Below, piece by piece: positions 52,042 to 62,995 of a DNA stretch of 64,000 nt. The notes below the pieces were generated by a model. It ran no database searches. It was not told the origin of the DNA and worked only from the letters and a program-made list of their open reading frames with translations. Each line of letters begins with the position of its first letter. Within the stretch, counting starts at the first letter, position 1. Made by a program: the position numbers and the translations under genes. Source of the stretch: Zavarzinia marina (GTDB taxonomy: Bacteria > Pseudomonadota > Alphaproteobacteria > Zavarziniales > Zavarziniaceae); contig NZ_JAKGSB010000003.1 of the NCBI RefSeq assembly GCF_021568905.1, forward strand, positions 310,001-374,000. The letters run 5' to 3'.

Positions 52042-53748
52042 TTACTCCTCGTCGGCTTCCGCCTCCGCCTTGGCGCGGGCCTTGGACATGGCCGCACCCA
52101 GGATGTCGCCGAGGGAGGCGCCGCTGTCGGACGAACCGTACTGGGCGACCGCTTCCTTCTCTTCCTCGATCTCGCGCGCCTTGATGGAGAGCGAGAGCTT
52201 GCGGGTGGCACGATCGACGTTGGTGATCTTGGCGTCGATCTTGTCGCCCACGGCGAAGCGTTCCGGACGCTGGTCCTGACGGTCGCGCGCCAGGTCGGCA
52301 CGGCGGATGAAGCCGCGCAGGCCATCCTCGCCCACCTCGACCTCGACGCCGCCGTCGTTCACTTCGACCACGGTGCCGGTGACGACCGAGCCCTTGCGCA
52401 TTTCGTTGGCATTGGCCAGCGGGTCGCGCGCGAGCTGCTTAACGCCGAGCGAGATGCGCTCCTTCTCGACATCGACGTCGAGAACCACGGCACGCACCAT
52501 GTCGCCCTTCTTGTAGTCCTGGATCGCCTGTTCGCCAGGACGGTTCCAGTCGAGGTCGGAGAGGTGGACCATGCCGTCCACACCGCCGTCGAGACCGATG
52601 AACAGACCGAATTCGGTGATGTTCTTGACCTCGCCCTCGATCTCGGTGCCCTGGGGATGCATGGCGGCGAAGGCCGACCACGGGTTCTCCAGGCACTGCT
52701 TCAGGCCGAGCGAGATGCGGCGCTTGTTGGCGTCGACCTCGAGCACCATCACTTCCACTTCCTGCGAGGTGGAGACGATCTTGCCCGGGTGGACGTTCTT
52801 CTTGGTCCAGCTCATCTCGGAGACGTGGACCAGACCCTCGACGCCCGGCTCCAGCTCCACGAAGGCGCCGTAGTCGGTGATGTTGGTCACGCGGCCGAGG
52901 AACTTCACGCCCATCGGATACTTGGCGGCGACACCATCCCACGGATCCGCGAGAAGCTGCTTCATGCCGAGCGAGATGCGCTGGGTTTCCGGGTTCACGC
53001 GGATGACCTGGACCTTCACGGTCTGGCCGATGGTCAGCGCCTCGGACGGGTGGTTGACGCGGCGCCACGCGATGTCGGTCACGTGCAGCAGGCCGTCCAC
53101 ACCGCCCAGGTCGACGAACGCACCATAGTCGGTGATGTTCTTGACCACGCCTTCCAGGATCTGGCCTTCCTTGAGGTTGGCGACCAGTTCCGAGCGGGCC
53201 TCGGCGCGGGTCTCCTCGAGGACGGCGCGGCGCGACACGACGATATTGCCGCGGCGACGGTCCATCTTCAGGATCTGGAAGGGTTGGGGCACGCCCATCA
53301 GCGGGGTGATGTCGCGCACCGGGCGGACATCGACCTGGCTGCCGGGCAGGAAGGCCACGGCGCCCGAAAGGTCGACGGTGAAACCGCCCTTGACGCGGCC
53401 GAAGATCACACCCTCGACGCGCTGGCCGTTCTCGAACGCGCGCTCCAGGATGGTCCAGGCTTCCTCGCGGCGGGCCTTCTCGCGGCTGATCACCGCTTCG
53501 CCCATCGCGTTTTCCATGCGCTCCAGATAGACCTCGACGATGTCGCCGGGCTTCAGTTCGGCCTTCTGGCCGGGAGCAGCGAATTCCTTCAGCGCGACCC
53601 GACCCTCGGCCTTCAGGCCGACGTCGATCACCGCGAAATCATTCTCGATCGAAACGACACGCCCTTCGATCACGGTACCTTCGAGAGAATTGGCGGTCCC
53701 GAAGGACTCTTCCAGCATCTCCGCGAAATTCTCTTTGAACTCGGTCAT
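52042..53748 (-). CDS. rpsA: 30S ribosomal protein S1
   Basis: S1 binds mRNA at the 30S platform for initiation. The 568 residues consist of six S1 repeats (first near residue 25: GTVIEGRVVSIENDFAVIDVG; later repeats with the NITDYGAFVDLG/NITEFGLFIGLD pattern) and an acidic tail rich in Ala/Glu. The ATG at 53748, giving MTEFKENFAEML, has AGGAG nine bases upstream and is the family start. It is downstream of cmk, the conserved aroA-cmk-rpsA order. Confidence 0.97.
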   Translation of the reverse strand: MTEFKENFAEMLEESFGTANSLEGTVIEGRVVSIENDFAVIDVGLKAEGRVALKEFAAPGQKAELKPGDIVEVYLERMENAMGEAVISREKARREEAWTILERAFENGQRVEGVIFGRVKGGFTVDLSGAVAFLPGSQVDVRPVRDITPLMGVPQPFQILKMDRRRGNIVVSRRAVLEETRAEARSELVANLKEGQILEGVVKNITDYGAFVDLGGVDGLLHVTDIAWRRVNHPSEALTIGQTVKVQVIRVNPETQRISLGMKQLLADPWDGVAAKYPMGVKFLGRVTNITDYGAFVELEPGVEGLVHVSEMSWTKKNVHPGKIVSTSQEVEVMVLEVDANKRRISLGLKQCLENPWSAFAAMHPQGTEIEGEVKNITEFGLFIGLDGGVDGMVHLSDLDWNRPGEQAIQDYKKGDMVRAVVLDVDVEKERISLGVKQLARDPLANANEMRKGSVVTGTVVEVNDGGVEVEVGEDGLRGFIRRADLARDRQDQRPERFAVGDKIDAKITNVDRATRKLSLSIKAREIEEEKEAVAQYGSSDSGASLGDILGAAMSKARAKAEAEADEE

Positions 53749-53908
53749 TCTCAGCAGTCTCCTAACAATTCTTACCGGCCTGCCGGTTGTCTCCGGCGGT
53801 CTTCCCCCTACCCGAATACGGGTTTTCTCCCCGGGGGCACGCATGACAAAAAGCACGGGAACCACGGACTTCCCGCCCAGGCCCCCCGCGTTTCGGGATC
53901 ACGCCTGT

Positions 53909-56007
<2,099 letters not shown>

Positions 56008-56024
56008 TCACTGGGAGGACGACC

Positions 56025-56522
56025 TTGGCCAAACCGGAATGGGGCGTGAAGCGGCATTGCCTGTCCTGCGGTGCACGCTTTTACGACATGGGCCGCGACC
56101 CGATCGTGTGTCCGAAGTGTGAAGCGGTGTTCGAGCCCGAAGCCGCCCTGAAGGTCCGTCGCTCGCGGCCCGACACCAAGGCCGCCAAGGCGAAGGCCGC
56201 CGCCGCAGCCGCCGCCGCAGTCGTCGAGGACGAGGATTCGGAGGACGAGGACGTCGACGACGAGGATGCGGACGGCGATTCCGACGACGAAGAAGATGAT
56301 GACGACGGCATCGACGAGCTGGACGGCGACGAGGAGGACATCATCGCCGACGGCGGTGACGACGACGAGGATGGCGACGGCGACGATATCGACGTCGAGG
56401 ACGCCATGGACGACGACGATGACGATGATTCGATTCTCGACGACGACGATGACGACGACGAGAATCTGGAGGACGTGGTCGACGCCGATCTGGACCTCGA
56501 CGACGACGACAAGGACCGCTAA
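56025..56522 (+). CDS. TIGR02300 family acidic zinc-ribbon protein
   Basis: An alphaproteobacterial family of unknown function. The 165 residues begin with a zinc ribbon (C12, C15, C29, C32 in CLSC and CPKC, with the family FYDMGRDPIVCP), then an Ala/Lys linker and about 95 residues of nearly pure Asp/Glu with some Gly/Ile/Leu. It starts at TTG 56025 with GGGAGGAC upstream. It is divergent from aroA and 104 bases ahead of tRNA-Ala, the standard neighbourhood in this class. Confidence 0.88.
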   Translation: MAKPEWGVKRHCLSCGARFYDMGRDPIVCPKCEAVFEPEAALKVRRSRPDTKAAKAKAAAAAAAAVVEDEDSEDEDVDDEDADGDSDDEEDDDDGIDELDGDEEDIIADGGDDDEDGDGDDIDVEDAMDDDDDDDSILDDDDDDDENLEDVVDADLDLDDDDKDR

Positions 56523-56530
56523 AAAACTCT

Positions 56531-56559
56531 TGACCGGATCGCGGACTGCCCATAATGTC
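56531..56559 (+). promoter_or_regulatory. Sigma-70 promoter of tRNA-Ala
   Basis: -35 TTGACC (56531-56536) and -10 TAATGT (56554-56559) with an ideal 17-base spacer, about 70 bases upstream of the tRNA. A GC-rich segment follows the -10, as at stringently controlled stable-RNA promoters. Confidence 0.75.
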
Positions 56560-56626
56560 CGCGCTCCGCAGGGGACGCGCCCTCGCGAAAGCGAAAAGGT
56601 AGTGGAATCAGCGGGTTAGACGGTAT

Positions 56627-56702
<76 letters not shown>

Positions 56703-56718
56703 ACCGTCTGATGCAGAA

Positions 56719-56755
56719 GAAAGGGCGACCCCGACGGGTCGCCCTTCTTGCTTTT
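56719..56755 (+). terminator. Intrinsic terminator of tRNA-Ala
   Basis: An 11-base stem AAGGGCGACCC / GGGTCGCCCTT (56721-56746) and then CTTGCTTTT, 20 bases after the tRNA. Confidence 0.88.
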
Positions 56756-56768
56756 GGGGTGAGGCGCG

Positions 56769-57269
56769 ATGAGCGAGGCGAGCGGCCAAAAGGCCTTTCC
56801 GGTTTCCTGGGAACAGTTCCACCGTGACGCCCGCGCCCTGACCTGGCGCCTGACCGCGGGCGAGCGGACCTACAAGGCGATCGCCTGCATCACGCGCGGC
56901 GGCCTGGTGCCGGCGCTGATCGTCGCCCGCGAATTGAACATCCGCCTGATCGACACGATCTGCATCGCCTCCTACCACGACTACAAGGAACAGGGCGATA
57001 CGCTGGTGATGAAGGGCCTGGCGCCCGAACTGGCCGAACTCGCCGCCGACGGCGGCAGCGAGATCCTGCTGATCGACGATCTGGTCGACACCGGCAAGAC
57101 GGCGCGCATCGTCCGCGACATGCTGCCCAAGGCCCATTTCGCCACGGTCTATGCCAAGCCCATGGGCCGCCCCCTGGTCGATACTTTCGTGACAGAGGTC
57201 AGCCAGGACACCTGGATCTATTTCCCCTGGGACATGGGCCTCAGCTTCCAGCCCCCCATCGCGGGCTGA
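56769..57269 (+). CDS. gpt: Xanthine phosphoribosyltransferase
   Basis: Gpt salvages xanthine and guanine with PRPP at the inner face of the membrane. The PRPP-binding motif [14 protein letters not shown] is near residue 98-111, with ITRGGLVPA earlier and the C-terminal IYFPWDMGL. 166 residues. It starts immediately after the tRNA terminator. Confidence 0.92.
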   Translation: MSEASGQKAFPVSWEQFHRDARALTWRLTAGERTYKAIACITRGGLVPALIVARELNIRLIDTICIASYHDYKEQGDTLVMKGLAPELAELAADGGSEILLIDDLVDTGKTARIVRDMLPKAHFATVYAKPMGRPLVDTFVTEVSQDTWIYFPWDMGLSFQPPIAG

Positions 57270-58178
57270 TCAGCCTTCCGCCGCCAGGATCGCCGCCGCC
57301 GTCTGGTGCAGGATGGCGTGGCGGTCCGCCAGGGCTTCGACATCGTTCATATAGCCGCCGCCGATGACGGAAGCGACCGGCAGGCCGGCATGGCGCAGGC
57401 GGGCGATCACATGGCGGTCGCGGGCGGCGATGCCGGCGTCGGTCAGGGCGAGGCGGCCCAGGCGGTCCTCGGCGTGGACGTCGACGCCCGCATTGTAGAA
57501 GGCGATGTCGAAGGGGCCGGCGGCCAGCGCGGTTTCGAGGGCGGGGGCCAGGGCCGCCAGATAGGCGTCGTCGCCGGTGCCGGGGGCGAGGTCGACGTCG
57601 AGGTCGCTCGGTTCCTTCCGGACCGGGAAATTGGCGCCGCAATGGACGGATAGGGTGAAGACGTCGCCGTCGTCCGCGAAGATCGCCGCCGTGCCGTCGC
57701 CCTGATGGACATCGAGATCGACGATCAGGGCACGCTTGATCTTCCCCGCCGCCTGAAGCGCGCGGACCGCCACCGCGACATCGTTGAAGACGCAGAAGCC
57801 GGCCCCGGTCTCGGGCCTGGCGTGATGGCTGCCGCCCGCCGTGTTGCAGGCGACGCCGGCCCGAAGCGCCAGCCGCGCCGTCGCCAATGTGCCGCCGGAG
57901 GCGAGGAGGGCGCGGCGCGCGACCCCGGCATCGACCGGCAGGCCGATTCGCCGCGCGATCGCCGGCGGCACGCTCAGGGTCAGCACGGCATCGACATAGG
58001 CGGCATCGTGGACGCGGAGCAGGGCGTCCCGCGCAATCGGCGCCGGGACGTGCAGATGGCCGGGCCCGGCGAGGCCCAGGGCCTGCAGGCGCGCGAACAG
58101 GGCGGCGAATTTGCCCATGGGGAAGCGGTGACCTTCGGGCAGGGGCGGGGCATAGGCTTCATGGTGGACGACGGGCAA
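57270..58178 (-). CDS. Histone deacetylase-fold (acetoin utilisation/amidohydrolase) protein
   Basis: A zinc-dependent arginase/deacetylase-fold enzyme of about 302 residues. The active site shows GGSHHARPETGAGFCVFND (tandem His, general base), DLDVHQGDGTAAIF (zinc ligands Asp, His) and a C-terminal GGGYMND. Bacterial relatives include polyamine deacetylases and AcuC-like proteins. The start is unclear: the TTG at 58178 gives LPVVHHEAY, the usual N-terminus. An ATG at 58241 would overlap the start of the divergent FAH-family gene. Confidence 0.86.
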   Translation of the reverse strand: MPVVHHEAYAPPLPEGHRFPMGKFAALFARLQALGLAGPGHLHVPAPIARDALLRVHDAAYVDAVLTLSVPPAIARRIGLPVDAGVARRALLASGGTLATARLALRAGVACNTAGGSHHARPETGAGFCVFNDVAVAVRALQAAGKIKRALIVDLDVHQGDGTAAIFADDGDVFTLSVHCGANFPVRKEPSDLDVDLAPGTGDDAYLAALAPALETALAAGPFDIAFYNAGVDVHAEDRLGRLALTDAGIAARDRHVIARLRHAGLPVASVIGGGYMNDVEALADRHAILHQTAAAILAAEG

Positions 58179-58239
58179 TGGAATGCGCTTTTCTTGCGCC
58201 GGGGCCCGTTCGTCGGCTTCCTGTTCCCTGGAGATCGTC

Positions 58240-59088
58240 ATGAAGCTCGTCTCGTTCCTCGATGGTCAGCGTCTCGGCTATGGGGCGGTGAAGGATGGCG
58301 GGATCGTCGACCTCGGCGCCCGGCTCGGCGCCGACGCGCCGACGGTCAAGGATTGCATCGCCAACACCCTGGGCAAGGCCGGCGTCATGGTGGCGCGTTT
58401 CGCGCCCGATTTCGCGCTCGATCACGTCAGGCTGCTGCCGCCGGTGCCGACGCCTCAGAAAATTCTCTGCATCGGCGTCAATTACGCCGACCACGCCAAG
58501 GAGATGGGGCGCCAGCCGCCGCCCTACCCGACCGTCTTCACCCGCTTCGCCGATACGCTGGTCGCCCATGGCGACAGTCTGATCCTGCCCGTCAATTCGA
58601 CGCATTTCGACTACGAGGGCGAATTGGCGGTGATCATCGGGCGCCCGGCGCGCCATGTCCGCGCCGCCGACGCCATGGCCCATGTCGCGGGCTATGCCTG
58701 TTTCCAGGATGCTTCCGTGCGCGATTTCCAGCGCCACACAAGCCAGTTCACGCCGGGCAAGAATTTTCCGGGCACCGGCGGTTTCGGCCCCTTCATGGTG
58801 ACGGCCGACGAAGTGCCGGACCCCCACGCCCTGTCCCTGACGACACGGGTCGACGGCGTCCTCCGCCAGGAAGGCAATACCGGCGACATGATCTTCCGCA
58901 TCCCGGAGATCATCGCCTATCTCTCGTCCTTCACCACGCTGCATCCGGGCGACGTGATCGCGACCGGCACGCCGTCGGGCGTCGCCGCCGGGCAGGAGCC
59001 GCCGCCGTGGCTGAAAGCGGGCCAAAACGTGGAAGTTGAAATCGGACTGATCGGAACGCTCCGCAATTCCGTATCAGAAGAAGGATGA
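58240..59088 (+). CDS. Fumarylacetoacetate hydrolase family protein
   Basis: A 282-residue FAH-fold enzyme. The metal site is in THFDYEGELAVIIG, the catalytic region in DASVRDFQRHTSQFTPGKNF, and the C-terminal ATGTPSGVAAGQ is typical. Such enzymes hydrolyse or decarboxylate diketo acids in aromatic and sugar catabolism; the exact substrate is open. GGAG precedes the ATG at 58240. The IclR gene follows after 42 bases, pointing to a regulated catabolic role. Confidence 0.88.
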   Translation: MKLVSFLDGQRLGYGAVKDGGIVDLGARLGADAPTVKDCIANTLGKAGVMVARFAPDFALDHVRLLPPVPTPQKILCIGVNYADHAKEMGRQPPPYPTVFTRFADTLVAHGDSLILPVNSTHFDYEGELAVIIGRPARHVRAADAMAHVAGYACFQDASVRDFQRHTSQFTPGKNFPGTGGFGPFMVTADEVPDPHALSLTTRVDGVLRQEGNTGDMIFRIPEIIAYLSSFTTLHPGDVIATGTPSGVAAGQEPPPWLKAGQNVEVEIGLIGTLRNSVSEEG

Positions 59089-59130
59089 GGCCAAAGGTCG
59101 GACCTCGTCCCTCTTCTTGGAGGCACTGGG

Positions 59131-59997
59131 ATGAGCAGTCTCGATCGGATGTTGCGGATACTGGAACTCTTCGCGGCGGAGCGGCCGCGCTGGACGGTGG
59201 AACAGGCCATCGCCCGCACCGGCTATTCCCGTTCGACCATCTATCGCTATTTCAAGAGCCTGAGCGGCGCGGGCCTGGTTTCCGCCGGTGCCGACGGTGC
59301 CTACAGCCTCGGCCCGGCGGTGATCGGGCTCGACCGGCTGATCCGTCTCTACGACCCGCTGCTGGTGGCGGGCGGTCCGCAGATCACCGAACTGGCGCGG
59401 GCGACCGGCCTCGTCGCGGTGGTTGAATCCTTTCGTGACCAGGTGGTGGTGACCCATGTCGAGACGGCCCCCGATACAATAGCCCCCGATACGGCGGCCC
59501 CCGACAGGGCAGCCGCGGCCGGGCTTCAGCGCGGGCTTTCGGCCGGCATGCTGGACAGCGCGGCCGCCCGCGTCCTTCTCGCCTGCGAGAATGCGCGCCG
59601 GCTCCGCCGCTTCTACGACGTCTCGGCGCCCGCCGTGGCGCGGGCCGGCCTCGGTGCCGACTGGGGGGCTTTCCGCCAGTCGCTGCGCGTGCAGCGCCGG
59701 GTCGGCTTCGCCGTCCATGCGGGCGAGGGGCCGCTCGGCCATCTCCGGGTGGCGGTGCCAGTGTTCGGCGAGGGTGAACGCGTGGTCGCCGCCCTGGCCG
59801 CCCCCGCCGCCGAACGCGACGAAGCCCGCATCGGCGAGATCCTGCTGCGCGCCGCGCGCCGCATCTCGACCCGGATCCGGGATTACGTTCCGCCCGAGGA
59901 CGACGAGGAGACGGCCGAGGCCGCATCGTGGCGCCCGTCCGCCCCTGTCGGCAGTGGCGCGGCGCCGATCACCGCCGAAAGATTCAGGCTGGCGTAG
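59131..59997 (+). CDS. IclR family transcriptional regulator
   Basis: A 288-residue regulator with an N-terminal winged helix (about residues 1-60; TVEQAIARTGYSRSTIYRYF) and an IclR effector domain. Within the effector domain, codons near residue 110-127 form a tandem 15-bp repeat coding APDTI/APDTA/APDRA, an unusual insertion. It probably governs the adjacent FAH-family gene. Its last 115 bases overlap the antisense DUF952 gene. Confidence 0.85.
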   Translation: MSSLDRMLRILELFAAERPRWTVEQAIARTGYSRSTIYRYFKSLSGAGLVSAGADGAYSLGPAVIGLDRLIRLYDPLLVAGGPQITELARATGLVAVVESFRDQVVVTHVETAPDTIAPDTAAPDRAAAAGLQRGLSAGMLDSAAARVLLACENARRLRRFYDVSAPAVARAGLGADWGAFRQSLRVQRRVGFAVHAGEGPLGHLRVAVPVFGEGERVVAALAAPAAERDEARIGEILLRAARRISTRIRDYVPPEDDEETAEAASWRPSAPVGSGAAPITAERFRLA

Positions 59998-60254
59998 AGA
60001 TGGGGGAAGAGGTCGCCCCCGCGCGACACTTCCCATTTCAGCGCGGGGCCGAGGCGGGCCGTATCGACGGCGACCAGCCACAGATCCGTGGCCCCCGCGA
60101 AATGCTTGTCCAGCGTGCCCCGGACCTGATGCGCGGCCGAGAAATGGATGAAGCCGTCGGCGACATCGACCGCCGCGCCCGCGAAGGTGCCGGCGGCCTG
60201 GAACGTGTTCCAGGCCGTCTGGTCCATCACCTTGTAGACAATGGCGTCAGTCAT
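59883..60254 (-). CDS. DUF952 domain protein
   Basis: A 123-residue protein of the DUF952 family (IVYKVMDQTAWNTFQAAGTFAG, DVADGFIHFSAAHQV, LWLVAVDTARLGPALKWE, GGDLFPHLYASL), a small cytosolic fold of unknown biochemistry. The conserved part ends by about residue 100; the last 20 or so residues are low complexity and are what overlaps the end of the convergent IclR gene. Confidence 0.85.
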   Translation of the reverse strand: MTDAIVYKVMDQTAWNTFQAAGTFAGAAVDVADGFIHFSAAHQVRGTLDKHFAGATDLWLVAVDTARLGPALKWEVSRGGDLFPHLYASLNLSAVIGAAPLPTGADGRHDAASAVSSSSSGGT

Positions 60255-60295
60255 CGCCCGCTCCTGAATTAAAACGCGTCCTGGCAGTAGGATTA

Positions 60296-60400
60296 CCCCT
60301 CACCCCCACCCTCTCCCCGCAAGCGGGGCGAGGGAGCCTGCTCCGCGCTCGGTCAAAGCCCTTGCCCCTTTGGGGAGAGGGTTGGGTGAGGGGCGAAACG
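60296..60400. repeat. Intergenic repeat, family B, copy 3
   Basis: The inverse orientation of the 4363 and 25967 units: CCCCTCACCCCCACCCTCTC first, then CCCCGCAAGCGGGG, CCCCTTTGGGG and GAGAGGGTTGGGTGAGGGG. It lies between DUF952 and lysK, which face the same way. Confidence 0.75.
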
Positions 60401-60422
60401 CCGCTGCCGGGCGCTTTACCCC

Positions 60423-62036
60423 TCAGGCCGCGTCCTTGCCCGCCGCCAGGTCGCCGGCCAGGGCCTTGCGGATCAGGGCCGCCGAATTGGCGACGCCGAA
60501 CAGCGCGATGAAGGAGCCCATGCGCGGGCCCTGGGCTTCGCCGAACAGCACTTCGTAGCAGCATTTGAACCAGTCGCGCAGGCTGGCGAATTCGTAACGC
60601 TTGCCGATCTCGAAGACCTCGGTCTGGAGCGCCTCCGCGCTCTTGTCCGCGGGGTCGGCCTCGAGATGGGCGGCGAGGTCGGTCAGGGCCTTGGCCTCCA
60701 TCTCGCTCGGCAGGCGGAACCGGCGGTGCGGCTTCTCGTAGTCGCGGAAATAGGCGATGGCATGGCCGACCATGGCATCCAGCGCCGGCAGGTTCTCCGG
60801 CGTCGCCCCCGGGGCATAGCGCTGGATGAAGCCCCACAGCACCGCCTTGTCCTCGGAGGCGACGACACCGGCGAGGTTCAGCAGCAGGCCGAAGGTGATC
60901 GGCAGATCCACGACGGGCGGCGCGCCCGAATGGATGTGATAGACGGGGTTTTCGAGTTGCTTGGCCGCATCCTGACCCGGATAGGCGGCGAGATGGGCGA
61001 AGTAATCGTCCACCTGGCGCGGGATCACGTCGAAATAGAGCCGCTTCGCCGTCTTCGGCTGATTGTACATGAACAGCGACAGGCTTTCCGGGCTGGCATA
61101 GGTCAGCCATTCCTCGATGGTCAGGCCGTTGCCCTTGGACTTCGAGATCTTCTGGCCGTTCTCGTCGAGGAAGAGTTCGTAGTTGAAGCCGTCGGGCGGC
61201 AGGGCGCCCAGCGCGCGGCAGATCTTGCTCGACGTCTTCACATTGTCGATATGGTCCTTGCCCGACATCTCGTAGTCGACGCCGAGCGCCGCCCAGCGCA
61301 GCGCCCAGTCGGGCTTCCACTGCGCCTTGCAGCCGCCGCCGGTGACCGGGGTCTCGAATGTCTCGCCGGTCTCCGGATCGGTCCAGCGGATCAGGCCCTT
61401 GGCCGCGTCATGGCCCTCGATCGGCACCTGCATGACGATGCCGGTCTTCGGGTGGACGGGCAGGAAGGGGGCATAGGTCTGGCGCCGCTCGTCCCGAAGC
61501 GTCGGCAGCATGATCGCCATCACCTTGTCGTAGACTTCGAGCATGCGGATCAGCATGTCGTCCAGCCTGCCCTCGGCGTAATAATCCGAGGCCGAGGCGA
61601 ACTCGTATTCGAAGCCGAAATGATCGAGGAACGAGCGCAGCATCGCATTGTTGTGATGGCCGAAGCTCTCGAACTTGCCGAAGGGATCCGGCACCTTGGT
61701 CAGCGGCTTGCCCAGGTTCGCCTGAAGCAGTTCGCGCTGGGGCACATTGTCGGGCACCTTGCGCATGCCGTCCATATCATCCGAGAAGCACAGCAGGCGC
61801 GTCGGCACCTTGCCGTCCGTCAGTACGTGGAAGGCATGGCGCACCATGGTCGTGCGCGACACTTCGCCGAAGGTGCCGATATGCGGCAGGCCCGACGGAC
61901 CATAGCCGGTCTCGAACAGGATGTAGCCCTTGTCGAGAACCGCCGGGTGTTTCTCCATCCGCGCCAGCAGTTTCCGGGCCTCCTCGAAGGGCCAGGCACG
62001 GGCCTTCATCGCCAGCTCACGGATCTCGCTCGACAT
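60423..62036 (-). CDS. lysK: Lysyl-tRNA synthetase, class I
   Basis: Charges tRNA-Lys using the class I fold, the archaeal-type enzyme that replaces class II LysRS in many alphaproteobacteria. The HIGH-type motif is PHIG at residues 51-54 and the KMSKS-type motif KISKSKG at 296-302; a zinc-like GGGCKAQW segment is near 233. 537 residues is normal. It is the only aminoacyl-tRNA synthetase in the window. Confidence 0.95.
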   Translation of the reverse strand: MSSEIRELAMKARAWPFEEARKLLARMEKHPAVLDKGYILFETGYGPSGLPHIGTFGEVSRTTMVRHAFHVLTDGKVPTRLLCFSDDMDGMRKVPDNVPQRELLQANLGKPLTKVPDPFGKFESFGHHNNAMLRSFLDHFGFEYEFASASDYYAEGRLDDMLIRMLEVYDKVMAIMLPTLRDERRQTYAPFLPVHPKTGIVMQVPIEGHDAAKGLIRWTDPETGETFETPVTGGGCKAQWKPDWALRWAALGVDYEMSGKDHIDNVKTSSKICRALGALPPDGFNYELFLDENGQKISKSKGNGLTIEEWLTYASPESLSLFMYNQPKTAKRLYFDVIPRQVDDYFAHLAAYPGQDAAKQLENPVYHIHSGAPPVVDLPITFGLLLNLAGVVASEDKAVLWGFIQRYAPGATPENLPALDAMVGHAIAYFRDYEKPHRRFRLPSEMEAKALTDLAAHLEADPADKSAEALQTEVFEIGKRYEFASLRDWFKCCYEVLFGEAQGPRMGSFIALFGVANSAALIRKALAGDLAAGKDAA

Positions 62037-62154
62037 TTCGCAGAACTCCTTGTTGCAGGCGTGTTCGTAAGGCGCGCGGACGGGAGCGTCAATGGGGCGG
62101 CGGTCCGACGATGCGCCTTGGTCGGGTTCGCGGAGCAGTGCCGATGTCGAGCCG

Positions 62155-62586
62155 TCAGATCTGTCCGCGCATTGGGTTGACCATTTCCAGCCCCTCGAAG
62201 TCCCGCTCGTTATCTGTCACCACTACACAACCGTTCGCTTCCGCCGTCGCGGCGATGATCATGTCGAGGGCGCTGCGGGGGCGGCCGGCGGCTTTTCCGT
62301 CCGCCATCAGTTGGGCCCAAATCAGCGCGGCATCAGCGTCGAAGGGAAGGATACGGCCGGCGAAGAGGGACTGCGGGCCTTCGGGGCCGGAGAACCAGGC
62401 TTCGAGCGCATCGCGCTTTCTGCCACGCGGCTTTTCCAGAATGCCACGCCTGAGTTCGGCGATGGTCAAGCTCGAGACGAATAGGGTTTCGTCATGCTGT
62501 ACGGCCATCCAGGCGAGCAGCGCGTCGGACGGCTGAGGCTTGACGACATTGCTGATGATATTGGTGTCGATGAGATAGCGGGTCAC
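62155..62586 (-). CDS. PIN-domain toxin, VapC type
   Basis: A 143-residue PIN nuclease. The acidic residues are placed as expected: D7 in IDTNIIS, Glu in AELRRGI, Asp in [10 protein letters not shown] and the VVTDNERDF end. VapC toxins cleave tRNA or rRNA in a magnesium-dependent way. The start overlaps the upstream antitoxin stop by 4 bases. The substrate is unknown; if it cuts tRNA, its products could in principle feed the RtcB repair system in this genome. Confidence 0.85.
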   Translation of the reverse strand: MTRYLIDTNIISNVVKPQPSDALLAWMAVQHDETLFVSSLTIAELRRGILEKPRGRKRDALEAWFSGPEGPQSLFAGRILPFDADAALIWAQLMADGKAAGRPRSALDMIIAATAEANGCVVVTDNERDFEGLEMVNPMRGQI

Positions 62587-62882
62587 AGGTCGACCTCGCG
62601 GCCTTCGTTACGGTCGCGCTCGATATGAAGGTCGGCTCCCACCAGCGGCGAGCGGCGAAGGGCCGCCAGGATACCGCCGGCCTGTGGCGGTTCACCGGCG
62701 ATCGCCTGACCGACCACGGCGCGTAGGCGCGCCGCGTCGCGATCGTCTTCCGCCAGGCGGCGGGCAAAAGCGCGGATCAGGTCGCGGTCCGCGTCGCGGC
62801 CCAGGACTTCGAAACGGGCGAGCCCACGTGCACTGAGACGGGCACGATAGGCGTCGATGGCGCGCTTTTGCGACTTGCTCAC
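62583..62882 (-). CDS. Antitoxin partner of the PIN toxin
   Basis: A 99-residue protein from the GTG at 62882, with AGGAG upstream. The start VSKSQKRAIDAYRARLSARG is a short ribbon/helix DNA-binding-like region common in alphaproteobacterial VapB-type antitoxins, followed by a helical and then acidic toxin-binding tail. Overlap with the toxin gene and a clear promoter upstream support a toxin-antitoxin pair. Confidence 0.75.
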   Translation of the reverse strand: MSKSQKRAIDAYRARLSARGLARFEVLGRDADRDLIRAFARRLAEDDRDAARLRAVVGQAIAGEPPQAGGILAALRRSPLVGADLHIERDRNEGREVDL

Positions 62883-62908
62883 AGCGTACTCCTGAATTTC
62901 TAACCTGT

Positions 62909-62937
62909 AATATATCTGGGAATAGCCAACTGAACAA
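62909..62937 (-). promoter_or_regulatory. Promoter of the toxin-antitoxin module
   Basis: Minus-strand -35 TTGTTC (62932-62937) and -10 TATATT (62909-62914) with an ideal 17-base spacer, ending 27 bases before the antitoxin GTG. The segment is AT-rich against the genome background. Confidence 0.7.
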
Positions 62938-62995
62938 GCAATGGCCTCCGCCCGCGGCCTTCGCGTCAATCGTTTCCTCCCGCTATCATCCCTCG

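Noticed and set aside
56081-56512. Serine-rich open frame opposite the acidic-tail gene
   Set aside because: It is simply the complement of GAC/GAG-rich codons; no ribosome site or family resemblance.
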